From positions 168,986 to 232,985 of the forward strand of contig NW_017803035.1 in the NCBI RefSeq assembly GCF_001625305.1: a DNA stretch of 64,000 nucleotides. The letters are read 5' to 3'. The notes beneath the pieces were generated by a model. It ran no database searches, was not told the origin of the DNA, and was given only the letters and a program-made list of their open reading frames with translations. Positions within the stretch are counted from its first letter, which is position 1, and each line of letters starts with the position of its first letter. This stretch comes from Branchiostoma belcheri (Eukaryota > Chordata > Leptocardii > Amphioxiformes > Branchiostomatidae). The position numbers and the translations under genes were made by a program. Shown piece by piece: positions 21,960 to 34,362 of the stretch.

Positions 21960-24870
21960 TTATTATTTGCACGTATAAAAAAGTTACATAATCAAACAAT
22001 AACAATAAGAGAATATGCGGGGTAGGCCAGAAACCTAGGTGGTTTTTAAAGGGCCTACCCCAAACAAAGGTAACAATGATACATGACAAAACATATTTGA
22101 ATTAAACATCAAAATTAAACAATGAAATAATTGATAAATCAAACAAAATCAAGACACAGAAATAATAACTCAAGTGTGTAAACTAGTTTTATAATTCAGG
22201 TCGCTGTTGCAGAAATAAACTGATTAGATAATTAACATAAAAATTGACGATTAAAACAAATGATTGAAAAACAAGGAAAACAAACAAATCAGATTGTGGT
22301 GGTACTGGTTGTTTGTAAGTTTTTGTATCGTCTTGTGTTTTAAAAGATTGGCACTAATTTCATCTTGTCCTGGGGCTGCATTTTTTAAATTGGTGATTAT
22401 ATCGTAAATTTCTGTCGATGTAGGAGGCCTTACACAAAGATAACAGTATTAACATATTATAACCTATTTAAAGGCAGTTAAAACAAGTCATACATCATTA
22501 AAAACAAGAAGATAAAATCAAGCCACTTCTGTTACTTCATATGAAAATAGATTAGCTCTTTTTGAAACGCCTCAGAGAATAATGTGCACATCTTACACCT
22601 TTAAAAAATGCCCAGGCACAACATTCTTGTACTTCTTTTTATTTTAGAAGGCTCACTACATTCCGCTTCGGTCCTCCCTTCTATGCAACTTGTTGGGGAA
22701 AATGGGACATTTCATTTTCCATGGTTTGCAAAAGAAAAGTCAAACCCTTCATCTTGCCTTTTATCATTATATGTACAAACCAAATATGTTCCTTGCAATT
22801 GTCTTCAAACAGAAACTTGTGACATGCAAGTTGATTACAATACTAGTAAATCTGAATCTTGAATCGAAAGGAATGCTAAGTCAGGCCGGATTGGTCGTAC
22901 ACATATATTTGGTACAGACACCCCCCATCCTCGCAGGTCCGTACAAAATACTATTGAACGTAAAGTCGCTCTACTTGGTGATTCGGGGAAATCTAGGTTA
23001 CTAATCACACTGCGCAATCATCGGATCATCCTGTATAAGTTATGGGACAGTGCCGAAGTCGCGCGGAGGGAGCCTAGACCCTGCAAATGTGCATTATTTG
23101 CTGAGATGGGCGGGCGGGTGGGAAGCGGACTATCTCCCCTGACTTCATTCTAGAAATCCCGCATTGCCCATACCTACGGGCCGGCCCCCACCGTGCTCTT
23201 CGGTGTTGCGGATGTCTCCGAAGAAATGGTTGAAGTGATAAGGCGCGCATGCCTTATATGGGGTTGGTTAATTAGATTATAACGGATGACCAATGAGAGC
23301 GCAGTGTAATTAGGGCAGAAGACAATAGGTCCCGGTGTGAAAATAAATGATCATTTAGGTAATAGTAAAGGTTGAGAGTAGTGGGATTATTTGTCCCTGT
23401 TAACTCGAAGAAGAAATGCTATTAATGAGACCGACAGAGACTATTGCCAAGTTACAGTCAAACTCTGCTTCTTTATTAGTATCTTAGTATAGATGCTGAA
23501 CATATTTTCTGGTTTATTTACATTGTAGATTTTGATTTCTAATTAGATAGGGTCAGCTCATGCTCCTCGCACTTGTCTGGATTTCCTTCAGTCAATGCAA
23601 ACTACCCCAAAAATATAGACGTTCAGGGGAATTAAGCTTCAGAAGTACTTTCTGATTCTACATCTCAACACAAAGACTTAACAAATCAAAACACAAACGA
23701 TTCACACACTTTTCATTACAATCAACTGGTATGGAGCTATAATATAATGGCTAAGCTTAGGATTAGCAACCACCCACTACAGAGTGAAGTAGGTTGATAC
23801 GCCTGAACTCCTCAATATGATAGATTATACATATTTTGTGATACGAACACAGAAAGAAAATGAAGTGCACTTCTAGAATGACCACTGTGCAATGATACAA
23901 GCAATACTTTTGTTAATGAGATGCAGTTAGGACAGAAATATGTACACCTAACAAAAGATAACATATGCATGATGTCACACATAATGTCTTCAATTAACTA
24001 CAATAATGTAATAGAAAACACTGTAAATTCATCTACAAGTGCCTAAAAAAGAAGCATGCAAATCGTAGGTATAGATAAAACATGGCATAGTTTTCCTAAT
24101 TATTGTTTTGTCGGTAAATTACTGCATTTAGCCACATCTTCAACTCCATTGTTATTGTCATTGCGCTAAAACAATAAGTCGCAATTAACTTTATCAAAGA
24201 CTCGTGCTATCCCTTATTGTTTGAATAATTATGATATGTTACTGTAGGTTTTATTTGACATTAGGTCTTATCCAACACATTTATTTTATTGTCTGTTACT
24301 CTCTTTATGTAGTTTGCCATACATTGTACCATGCGCAATTGTCGTGCAATAAAGTTCTGTTTACTTGGTTGAACTGTTGCCATCAGAATTTTACCTTACT
24401 TTTATATAAAGTAACTGTAAGCAAGTACGAAAACTTGTGGAAAGCTCTTCAGATCCATTCAGCTTTAAAACATTAAAGCTATGTCCAACTTTACACATTT
24501 TTAAAACTCCCGCCTAAGCTGGTGTTATAAATAACTCCACACTTCCCTAGGTCTGGTTAACATTCAAATCATATCCTTCTATACAGCGTTTTCATATTTT
24601 TCTCATTAGATTGTTTGATACACATATTGAATGGCTAGCGTTTAGGAGGCCATATTGGGATTTGAAGTAGAACTTTATTGCACAGCAATTGTGGAATGTA
24701 TGGCAACGACTATACAAAAAGGGTATAGAATGAAAATCAACATCCTTACTACTAAACATCAACACAGATCTAATACAGTATACAATCAAGTAGAGCTAAA
24801 CATGAGTTTCGGCATTTTTTCTAATAACAAAACAGTCTTTTATGTATTACCTATTTTTGCATTGTAGTTG
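21960..24870. other. Unit A interior, no gene recognised
   Basis: AT-rich DNA matched in unit B. Scanning the minus strand for polycystin membrane exons after the GPS found no hydrophobic stretch with splice sites. The segment 22991-23325 is absent from unit B. Confidence 0.45.
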
Positions 24871-24872
24871 TT

Positions 24873-26645
24873 ACTCCGTGAAGGAGGTCAGGACCTCCGG
24901 ACGGAGTGTTGTAATCGGCTGATTTTTCATGTTCGCAGTCAAAACACTGGGTTCTCTTTGTGTAATCGGCACGCAATTTTATACGCCGTCTGCGGGCATG
25001 CCCGTGTTGATGCACGAATGTGTATTTTTGCCGTTGCTGCTTTCGCGGTCAATGTAATATCGCAGACGCACCCCTACAATTACGAGGCGAATTGGAATGG
25101 TCCAGAAAAACGCGTTGTTTGGAATAGCAGTGGGGTTCAAAAAAGTTCATGCAGATACGGGGTGGTTTTTATAAGTGGTTCCAGATGTTTTTGCCCATGG
25201 TTAAGAGATGCCAAGTTTTTTGGAAGATGTTCGCAGCCAAAACGCATTCTTCCGTACGTCGCATTTCTGTGTAATTTCGCATGTGGTGTTGCATTATGTC
25301 CGGGATGATGCACGTCTTTTTATTTTTACCGTAGCTGTTTTGATATTGGAGTAAATGCTTATTTTCGAAACATCCCCATTTCTTTGAAATGGTTTCGTCC
25401 GTTTATGCAACTGTTACTGCGCTAATGACGACCAGTCGCGCTGTCCTGATACACCGCGAATGTGCGAGTGTTCCCTGTAGACAGTCCCGGGAGTCATTTT
25501 TCGCACATTCCAGGAGCCAAACCAAAATACGTTCATGAACCGAGTCCAAAAAACCGAAACGTGAAAATCGGATGATCGGACCTGATGTACATTTCTCTTT
25601 CTATAGATTGTACACACAATACACACATCTTTAGATAATCTGGCCATGGCAGGTTAAAAAAAAAGTACCCTACAAATGCATCCCCTTTAAATAATATCAT
25701 TATATTATTAGGTAAGATTTTCATTTTCCGATCCCGACGTTTTAAGACTTTAAACTTCCAGTCTTTTAAAATATTAACATCTGTCTTTCAAAAGACAGAA
25801 GGTCTTATTGCATCTCGGAGGGGAAAGCTGGAGAAGCATCGGGGTAAGTGGGGAACTCTGTGTTCATTATAATTTCTGTTATTGTTATTACGTCATTGTT
25901 AAGATTATTTTCATTTCGTCAAGCTCGAAAGTAATGGCTTTATGGGAGGCTTTTCCGTTCTTTATGTTATNNNNNNNNNNNNNNNNNNNNNNNNNNNNNN
26001 NNNNNNNNNNNNNNNNNNNNNNNNNNNNNNNNNNNNNNNNNNNNNNNNNNNNNNNNNNNNNNNNNNNNNNNNNNNNNNNNNNNNNNNNNNNNNNNNNNNN
26101 NNNNNNNNNNNNNNNNNNNNNNNNNNNNNNNNNNNNNNNNNNNNNNNNNNNNNNNNNNNNNNNNNNNNNNNNNNNNNNNNNNNNNNNNNNNNNNNNNNNN
26201 NNNNNNNNNNNNNNNNNNNNNNNNNNNNNNNNNNNNNNNNNNNNNNNNNNNNNNNNNNNNNNNNNNNNNNNNNNNNNNNNNNNNNNNNNNNNNNNNNNNN
26301 NNNNNNNNNNNNNNNNNNNNNNNNNNNNNNNNNNNNNNNNTTAGCGTAAATGCATGTTAATGCGTTCAAAACAAGAAAAAATTGTTTCCGGGTATTAATC
26401 TCTTGAATCACGGCGCTGAATATTGACGCAAAAATATTTCGGGCATCGCGCGCCCTTCCCGCGTCACGTGTAGGCGTCTCGCATCTCTGATTGGTTGTTG
26501 CGTCTTAAGATGACTGAGCCGACGCGCGTTTAAACAATTTTTTGTTCGATTTATCACACTTCACAGAGAATTGTCGCCAATGGCCACTTCTTTTTGTTGC
26601 AATATATAATACTTCACGGAGAATTGTCGCCTATGGCTTCTTGTT
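24873..26645. other. Unit A-specific insertion containing an assembly gap
   Basis: Unit B reads straight through the equivalent point near 34865. The insert contains a degenerate direct repeat (TGTTCGCAGTCAAAACAC near 24928 and TGTTCGCAGCCAAAACGC near 25228) and the N gap. A GC-rich stretch with CACGTG and ATTGG lies at 26445-26530. Confidence 0.6.
25971..26340. other. Assembly gap, 370 N
   Basis: Unresolved bases; any sequence here, including possible downstream exons of the polycystin-like gene, is unknown. Confidence 1.
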
Positions 26646-26830
26646 GCATTTGAATCTACATATATATAAATCTGTCCATAGCATCGAGTCTGTTAAAATC
26701 TATTGTATAGATCATATAACTGTGAATAGCTTATTACGTAAAACATTATATCTGGAGCATTTCATGATAAAGTGAAATTAATCTTCAATTTGCTTTGGAT
26801 GTGTGACAAGGGCTTTATCTACAGACCTAC

Positions 26831-26880
26831 AGGTGGTTACACAGGCACACTGTGTGGGTCAGCGTCGATGCCGGGCTCAC
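26831..26880 (-). CDS. GPS exon 2, copy A
   Basis: The frame reads VSPASTLTHTVCLCNH plus two bases, with acceptor TTTTCCAG and donor CT|GTAGGT. It is identical in protein to the unit B exon 35062-35111, with three differences, all synonymous. Exon length and phase (0 in, 2 out) are preserved, so the copy is splice-competent. Confidence 0.8.
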
Positions 26881-27410
26881 CTGGAAAAGTTATGGTGATA
26901 ACAAAAAATTGTAAGTTTTCAAGTAACAGCAATGGTTCAATTTGATGGCACCATAAATCTTCATGCAACTGTAAATTAAGTTGTGCATGTAATAAATGTA
27001 TAATGAATTTGATATAATGTCGTCTATCTTAAGTTTATACAAAACTTTATATATTGTACGTAGTGTTCAAATATTACTGCCTTTATTAAAAACAGAAGTA
27101 AATAAATACAGTCGACATGACGACACACTCAAGTAACATCGAACTTATATCAACGCCACCATCAAACACAAAAAGAACCAAACATAAAGATAAATAAAGT
27201 GACAAATACACATAATCACAACAACAATTTAGGGTTCAATATACGAACTAATTTCACTGTTGACGTCTACTTACATTTTCCTTATTTTGTGATTGATCAA
27301 GTTTTCTTGCAGTGAACGGTTATCTCTCTAATTTGTCGAACTGTTGCAGCTCCGAAACATAATTATAACTTTAATTCTAAAGATAATTTTCACACTGTCA
27401 TTAGTCTTAC

Positions 27411-27523
27411 CCGACAGCCGTCTCCTTTCCACGATCCCTGCTCCGCGTCCACCCCGGCATCCCAGAACAGACAGTTCAGCCGCACGATGTGGACAGAGTA
27501 CAGGCATCCTGACGGGGGACATC
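27411..27523 (-). CDS. GPS exon 1, copy A
   Basis: Codes GCPPSGCLYSVHIVRLN then CLFWDAG and GSWKGDGCR, the first half of a GPS motif. Protein is identical to unit B 35655-35767, with four synonymous differences and none that change an amino acid. Acceptor TTTACAG, donor gtaaga. Phase 1 in matches the upstream exon 36562-36701, so it can replace copy B by alternative splicing. Confidence 0.82.
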
Positions 27524-27593
27524 CTGTAAAGGCAAGCATAGCGTGGATCACAGTAAATACTTGCATCACATAAAGACCCAAATTCCTACAAGG

Positions 27594-27677
27594 CTCTACC
27601 GTTTCACCAAGACTGCTACAGATACTCCCATTTCCCTCAGACAGTCAGAGATTGGAACGCGCTTCCTTGGGACGTAA
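27594..27677 (+). pseudogene. LINE reverse-transcriptase C-terminal scrap
   Basis: One frame reads YRYSHFPQTVRDWNALPWDV, the conserved aromatic/DWN block of CR1/Jockey-type elements. It is cut by the MITE that starts at 27678. Confidence 0.6.
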
Positions 27678-28079
27678 GGCCACTCTGATATGGATGACAT
27701 CCGCATGTCGCCCTCAAAAAAAAAAAGATCACGTCATCCGAGGCTCTGGCCTAGCTCTTAGGCCTGGGTAGCCCATGGTAGTCAGCGACAATACGGAGCC
27801 TGTGGTAACTCTGGAGGACGGCACCCAGGCTAACGAAGCTCCACAACTCAAGAACTCAGTACATAAGTACAGTACCTATTCATAAATGCCGCAAAAAGCC
27901 AACATGTGCCGGCTTGTCGTATACGTCACTAAGTACTGTCGCGAATTCACAATACCAGCTTTGTATTCCTGTGGTTTAGTAGCATTTTTATTTTTGGCCG
28001 GAATTTTTTTTATTCGCCCGCGCGCACTAGTTTGGGGGTCCTCAGAGGATGTCATCCATGAAATTAAATCGGTGTGGCC
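27678..28079. mobile_element. GGCC-tipped MITE in unit A
   Basis: Ends GGCCACTCTGATATGGATGA and the complement through GGTGTGGCC, flanked by TAA on both sides (27675-27677, 28080-28082). Not present in unit B. Confidence 0.8.
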
Positions 28080-28649
28080 TAACTGAAATCACAGAACCTG
28101 ACAACTTCAAGGAAGCCGCACTGCTGCACCTGAAGAATCACGACGTAGTGCCGTTGAATGGAAATGCCTTATATATTCCTGGACATTCGAAGTGCATACT
28201 GATAGTTTTCAACGCAATAATTCAAGATATTTGTCCCCATTCTTGTGGTCGGCCTTTTTGTCACGCTCAAAACTTTATGACCATTCCAACAGCTAGAGTT
28301 AGAAACATTATCGCAATGAAGGATGGGCCCGAATATTTGAATTACATCCCGAATTTCCAGAATGCACTTCGAATAGTCAGGAATTCTAGTATACACATTT
28401 TTCATTCTGGTGGCATTATGGCTCATTCCGTTTACAATTTGGAGGAAGTAGAAACAGTTTGCCAAGTCTCCCTGCTTTAGCGTGACTCTTGCTGATTCCG
28501 AATGTGTCAAGAGACCTTCCCTTATGCTGAGGTCAAATTTCCAAACCGGGGCCCGGCCGGACTGTTTAGATTAACGACAAATCAACAATTTATATCAATA
28601 ATAAACGCAAATAGTTCCCATTATTAATTTTATCAACTTTTTGTGCTTT

Positions 28650-29024
28650 GTTATCTTTTATATCATGGATGACATCAGCGCGCGAATTCATTTTCGCCTG
28701 ATTTTGGGGAAAAAAAGAAATTTTGTTGCCCTCTGACAGTGGTCACCATGCCAAAAATGGACAAAGATGTCTGTTACCTTGCCGGAAGGTGGATGGCAGA
28801 TGGCAGATTCAATGTTTTGTTTCTTACTTCGATGCAGTGACATGTGGTGATGGCTGTGTATATGTGATGTTCCCACTGGATCAAAACCATTTGAACAATA
28901 ATTGAGTCAAAATTTGAAAATCCAGGAACCTTGTTTTTCGGCCCGCCATGGTTTTTTTTCGCACTCTCGCATTAGATTTGGAGTCTGTGGAGGATGTCAT
29001 CCATATAATTTACTTGCTGTGGCC
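28650..29024. mobile_element. GGCC-tipped MITE fused to a truncated exon donor
   Basis: The left block ATGGATGACATCAGCGCGCG and the right block GATGTCATCCATATAATT through GTGGCC are inverted; the left tip is decayed. The right tip sits 4 nt from the exon fragment at 29029-29070, and its GG completes the donor GTAAGG. Confidence 0.65.
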
Positions 29025-29028
29025 TTAC

Positions 29029-29070
29029 CGTCAATCTGCAGTCCTAAGGTGTACTCCTCTGTGCCGTTCT
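29029..29070 (-). pseudogene. Truncated copy of polycystin-like exon 36562-36701
   Basis: The last 42 coding bases (NGTEEYTLGLQ then I-D) match the 3' end of exon 36562-36701, with one change, Met to Ile. The 5' part is lost at the unit A/B junction, so the fragment has no acceptor. Confidence 0.88.
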
Positions 29071-29908
29071 TCTAGTTTTGGCCCCCTATTGGCTTGCTCG
29101 AGAACTGCAGGGGCATTTGTTTTGATAATATTCAAACGAGGATAACTCAAGTACCGGTTTGACAGATCGTCATGATTTTTGGTGTGGCGATTATGCAAAT
29201 TTGGATGTAATTTGCATAATTTATAAGAATATTCTAGAAATTAGTTGCATTACATGGTAGGACTATTCAAGTATATGTGACAGAACGAGAAAAACACAGA
29301 CAGATATTGATTATGTAAATTAATAAATTAATTTGCATGATTAATGAGAAAATGTTGTAATTCAGCAATGGTAGCAGCCTGGACTTTTATACTTAGGCCA
29401 AGTTAGGGTATTTGAAATTTAAGTGAAGGTGAACATCATTAAACATAACTTATTCAAATAAGAACCTCCTTTGCATAATTTATGAGGAAATGCTAGAATG
29501 GCATTCTTTGTTAAGATAAGACTGTCTATTTGTGAAGAATATGATCAACTGATATAATTCATGGAAATGAGGATCCTATAGCTATTTGCATGATCAGGGG
29601 GAATAATCTATAATTTGTCAGTCATAAAGTTTAACATCATTTGGCGAAGGTATGAGATCGTGGAACTCTAGTATTACATTCAAGTTACCCACTTTCTTCA
29701 AATAACACCGAGTTAAATCGTTGGTAAGATGCACAATTTTCTCAACTGCTGGATCCAATTACCGGGTGTCTCTGTCGTCTCATCCCGTCAGGACATGTTA
29801 ATATGAAAAGAAGTTACGAGACACTATCAGCTTTACATTAAAACTGACTAACACCTCAACAAAAACTGTACCTAGTGACCGCGTAAAACATATAACGTTA
29901 GCAACAAC

Positions 29909-30062
29909 TAGCCTCCTTCGCAGTCTTGTTGGGCGTTTCGCGAAACCTTCTCTCCGTGGCAAAAACTCCCTTGGCAGCAAATCGTCCCTCGCGGCGGCAT
30001 ATTACTCGCGTCGCTCAGAGAAAAAATAACGCCGACGCCCGACAAGACTGCGAAGGAGGCTA
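29909..30062. mobile_element. Mutator-like MITE, unit B copy
   Basis: Same element and 9-bp AGCAACAAC duplication as at 19747-19901, so it predates the segmental duplication. Confidence 0.85.
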
Positions 30063-30502
30063 AGCAACAACAACTAGAAAATCAAACCGCTTGACCTGCA
30101 GCTGTGTGTGCAAAATTGGCATGAAATGTTTGGAAACTTGCAACCCGCCCACGCGACAGCTGTTACAAGTGTTGGCGCAATAAATGTTTGGTCTTGGCCA
30201 TTAAGAATTGGGTTCCATTATAATATCCAAGGGAAATCAGAAGCCCCGCCCCCTTTCGTCAAAACATAGATAAGGCAAATTCCTGCTGGACATGCAGCAA
30301 CTCTCTCATTGGTCGAACCGATAATTGCCACGCTATCATTGGTTGAACTGCTAATTGTAGCGACATTCGGAATTGCTCTATACGCACACGTGCACATTCC
30401 AAGAGGTGTTTTTGAACATCATGGAGAAAAGTCTTTTTAGCGCATTATTTTTAGTACAAATATACATTCAAAACATATTAAGAATTGACAAATCAGACCT
30501 AA

Positions 30503-30945
30503 CTTTAACACCTTGATACCGTCTTCGGGATGAGAGGTAATCCTGTGGTGATCCCGATCTCGACTTCACTCAGTGTTATACTTTATGCTCTCCCAGTATT
30601 TGTCTAAGTTCGTCTTGAACTCATTTACTGATTCTGAGTTAATTACGGCCTGTGGTAGACTGTTCCAATCCCTAAAGACCCGGACACTGAATGTCTGTCG
30701 TCTAACTCTTCCTTTGGCCAAAGGGACCTCCAGTTTGCAACTGTGCCCTCTTGTTGGTCCTTCTGTTCGCTTTGTGAAGAAGGATTCGAGTTGGATTCTC
30801 TCCAGCCCTGTTGCTAGTTTAAATACCTGTATCATGTCTCCTCTGCGCCTCCTATACTGTAGGGAGGGAAGACCTAAGGTCTTCAGTCTCTCCTGGTAGG
30901 GTAGATCCCTGAGATTCAGAGGGAGTTTGGTGGTCACACATGGTC
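30503..30945 (-). mobile_element. 5'-truncated LINE in unit B
   Basis: The minus frame 30937-30566 reads LPYQERLKTLGLPSLQYRRR-GDMIQVFKL, TRGHSCKL and FSVRVFRDWNSLPQAVINS, the C-terminal segment of a non-LTR reverse transcriptase, ending in a stop. Unit A lacks it at the matching point near 20343. Confidence 0.88.
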
Positions 30946-31799
30946 ATGGAAAATGTTTAAAAATAAACGGAGGAAACTTCTTGCTGAATATAAGTTCTAT
31001 TAGAATATGACATTCTTTACTACTTGTTAGGGATTTAGGGAAAAATGTCAACCAAATAGCTTGTTGTTTACCTGTAGGAAAAAAAATGTGTCTCCGAACG
31101 ACGCACTTCATCCCAGCTACTGGTACCTCGCCATTTTGTTGTCTCCAAATTTCACTTGGTCAGAAAATCCACATTTTCTTCTCAAAACACCACACTAATC
31201 GTAACAAATCTACCAGGAAACTTTCCCCTTGTTCTACAGCACGGCATAGAAAGACGTTTTACCGACAAAGACTCGAAAAGTTCCAGAAAAGTTGCACAAA
31301 ATATTAATACCCCAGAACATCCCCGTCGTACCGAAGCGCCATTTTGAACGCAACATGCCGAACAGCTTTTACATAGAAATGCAAATTTGTGGCGGCCAAG
31401 CAACCACTAGTACTCTTTCATTGGTCGAACCGTTAATTGCCATTTTCTCATTGGTTGAACTGATACGTTGGTCAACAATCAGGATCGGCCTATTACGTAC
31501 ACGTGCACATTACAAGAGGTGTTTTTGAACCACATGGAGAAAAAAATAAATTTTTGGTGCATTCTTCTTTTTTTTAAAATATGAATTCACAACATAGTAT
31601 AATTGACAAATGAGACCGACACATACAATTACCATACACACACAAAGAAAGAAAATTAGCCAACTTAGAAGCCTTTATGATAGTCTTAAATCAGGAATGG
31701 TCGCTCTGACATGTCAAAAAATCACCATTTCACACGGAACACTGGTAACTTGTTGTATGTCCTTTACTAGTTGTTAGGGAATTATGTTAGCCAAATAGT

Positions 31800-33185
31800 T
31801 TGTTGTTTACCTGTACGGAAGTCTTTTCCGAATTTCTCCAAGTTTAGGAAGTCCGTTTTTTGTTTATTATTTGTTTATTATTTGCACGTATAAAAAAGTT
31901 ACATAATCAAACAATAACAATAAGAGAATATGCGGGGTAGGCCAGAAACCTAGGTGGTTCTTTAAAGAGCTTACCCCAAACAAAGGTAACTATGATACAT
32001 GACAAAACATATTTGAATTAAACATCAAAATTAAACAATGAAATAATTGATTAATTAAACAAAATCAAGACACAGAAATAATAACTGAAGTGTGTAAACT
32101 AGTTTTATAATTCAGGTCGCTGTTGCAGAAATAAACTGATTAGATAATTAACATAAAAATTAACGATTAAAACAAATGATTGAAAAACAAGGAAAACAAA
32201 CAAATCAGATTGTGGTGGTACTGGTTGTTTGTAAGTTTTCGTATCGTCTTGTGTTTTAAAAGACTGGCACTAATTTCATGTTGTCCTGGCGCTGCATTTT
32301 TTAAATTGGTGATTATATCGTAAATTTCTGTCGATGTAAGAGGCCTTACACAAAGGTAACAGTAGATATTAACATATTATAACCTATTTAAATGCAGTTA
32401 AAACAAGTCGGAACATACATCATTAAAAACAATAAGATAAAATCAAGCCACTTCTGTTACTTCATATGAAAATAGATTAGCTCTTTTTGAAACGCCTCAG
32501 AGAATAATGTGCACATCTTACACCTTTAAAAAATGCCCAGGCACAAAATTCTTGTACTTCTTTTTATTTTAGAAGCTCACTACATTCCGCTTCGGTCCTC
32601 CCTTCTATGCAACTTGTTAGGAAAAATGGGACATTTCATTCTCCATGGTTTACAAAAGAGAAGTCAAACCCTTCATACATAGTTCCAGACAATTGCCTTT
32701 TATCATTATATGTACAAACCAAATCTATGTTCTTTGCAATTGTCTTCAAACAGAAACTTGTGACATGCAAGTTGATTACAATAAATCTGAATCTTGTATC
32801 GAAAGGAATGCTAATTATATAAGTCAGGTCGGATTGGTCGTACACATGTATTTGGTACAGACACCCCCATCCTCGTAGGGCCGTGCAAAATGATACAATT
32901 GAACGTAAACTCGCTCTACTTGGTGATGTGGGGAAATCAAGGGCAGAAGACAATTGGTCCCGGTGTGAAAATAAATGATCATTTAGGTAATAGTAAAGGT
33001 TGACATTAGTGGGATTATTTGTCCCTGTTAACTCGAAGAAGAAATGCTAATGCGACCGAGAGACTATTGCCAACTTACAGTCAAACTCTGCTTCTTTATT
33101 AGTATCTTAGTATAGATGCTGAACATATTTGCTGGTTAGTTTACATTATAGATTTTGATTTCTAATTAGATTAGTCAGCTCGCAC
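31800..33185. other. Unit B interior, no gene recognised
   Basis: AT-rich DNA matching 21870-23560 of unit A with small indels. Open frames here are short and not shared as proteins between the units. Confidence 0.45.
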
Positions 33186-33604
33186 GTTTTTGGATTTCAA
33201 AGCAAATCATCATCACAAACGCCCCAGCTCGCTGTCATCTGAAGTTTCTCAACACATCCACATCGAATCACCAGGCCACACAGTCTCTCTGGACAAAGTT
33301 AGAATACTGGACACTGAACAGGACTACTTTCTAAGAGGCATTAAGGAGGCTATATATATCAGAGCACTTCAGCCTTCACTTAATAGAGATGGTAGACGAT
33401 ATAAACTCCCTGGCACTTTTGATCAATTGCTTACGTCACGTATCAGTAAAGTCTCGTGTGAATAAGGTCACGTGTTTGTAAACCGTAAATCTCGCGAGAT
33501 CACGTTGTGAAGTGATTGGTCATTAATTATCCTGATGAAGGCGACAGTGGTCGCTGAAAATTTGATCCCTGTAAATAGTGTGTTGGAATAAAGTTTAACG
33601 TTTT
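33186..33604 (+). mobile_element. Penelope-like element 3' end (GIY-YIG C-terminus)
   Basis: The frame 33190-33465 reads VRILDTEQDYFLRGIKEAIY-IRALQPSLNRDGRRYKLPGT-FDQLL, the Rxx-KEAIYIR-PSLNRD tail of the GIY-YIG endonuclease of Penelope-like retroelements. The reverse transcriptase is missing (5' truncation). Unit A lacks the insertion. A second, frameshifted copy is at 55369-55612. Confidence 0.82.
33532..33576 (+). ncRNA. Hammerhead-ribozyme-like motif in the Penelope-like tail
   Basis: CTGATGA (33532-33538), a GCGAC-AGTG-GTCGC hairpin (33541-33554) and GAAA (33556-33559) follow the order of the hammerhead core, next to a weak ATTT/AAAT helix. Penelope-like elements are known to carry hammerheads. 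The last helix is imperfect, so activity is doubtful. Confidence 0.4.
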
Positions 33605-34362
33605 ACTATGATTACTACCAACACAGATGAACTTTCATGATCATCATCATCATGAAAACTCCATGATCACTCAAAAATATAGACGTTCAGGAAAATCAAG
33701 CTTCAGAAGTACTTTCTAATTCTACATCTCAACACAAAGACTTTATAAGTCAAAACACAAACGATTCACACACTTCTCATTACAATCGACTGGAATGGTT
33801 CTATAATATAATGGCTGAGAATTTGCAACCACCCACTACAGAGTGAAGTACGTTAATACACCTGAACTCCTCAATATGATAGATTATACCTATTTTGTGA
33901 TACGAACACAGCAAAGAAAACGAAGTACACATCTAGAATGCCCACTGTGCAATGATACGAGCAATACTTTTCTTAATAAGATGCAGTTAGAACAGAAATA
34001 TGTACACCTAACAAAAGATAACATCAATAAACTATGATGTAATGGAAAAATTCTGTAAATTCATCTACAAGTGTCTAAAAAAAGAAGCATGTAAATCATA
34101 GGTATAGATAAAACATAGCATAGTTTTTCTATTATTTTTTGTCACTAACTTACTGCATTTAGCTACAGATTCAACTCCATTGTTATTGTCATTGCGGTAA
34201 AACAATAAGTCGCAATTTAGCCAATTTCATTGAACTGTTGCCATCAGAATTTTACTTTACTTTTATAGGAAGTAACTGTAAGCGAGTAATATGCTTTTAT
34301 ATGAAGTAACTGTATATGAAGTAACTGTAAGCGAAAACTTGCGGAAAGCTCTTCAGATCCAT

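Larger units (their letters stand above)
18913..29070. repeat. Segmental duplication unit A
   Basis: Long colinear blocks match 29076-36603 in direct orientation with many near-identical stretches, for example 19533-20240 against 29695-30400. Unit A carries extra segments (22991-23325, 24873-26645, 27678-29024) and lacks the LINE and Penelope insertions of unit B. Its right edge cuts a coding exon of the polycystin-like gene. Confidence 0.9.

Noticed and set aside
24868..25308. 146-codon open frame on the + strand
   Set aside because: No recognisable domain, biased composition, lies in a degenerate repeat and is absent from unit B.
25808..26411. Open frames running across the assembly gap
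   Set aside because: Most of their length is N; nothing is encoded there that can be read.
28049..28480. 143-codon open frame on the + strand
   Set aside because: Starts inside a MITE; no domain, no splice context, and no matching protein in unit B.
33843..34037. CPLC-containing frame as a retroelement zinc finger
   Set aside because: The matching unit A region is frameshifted and only one CxxC pair is present; evidence is too weak to name it.
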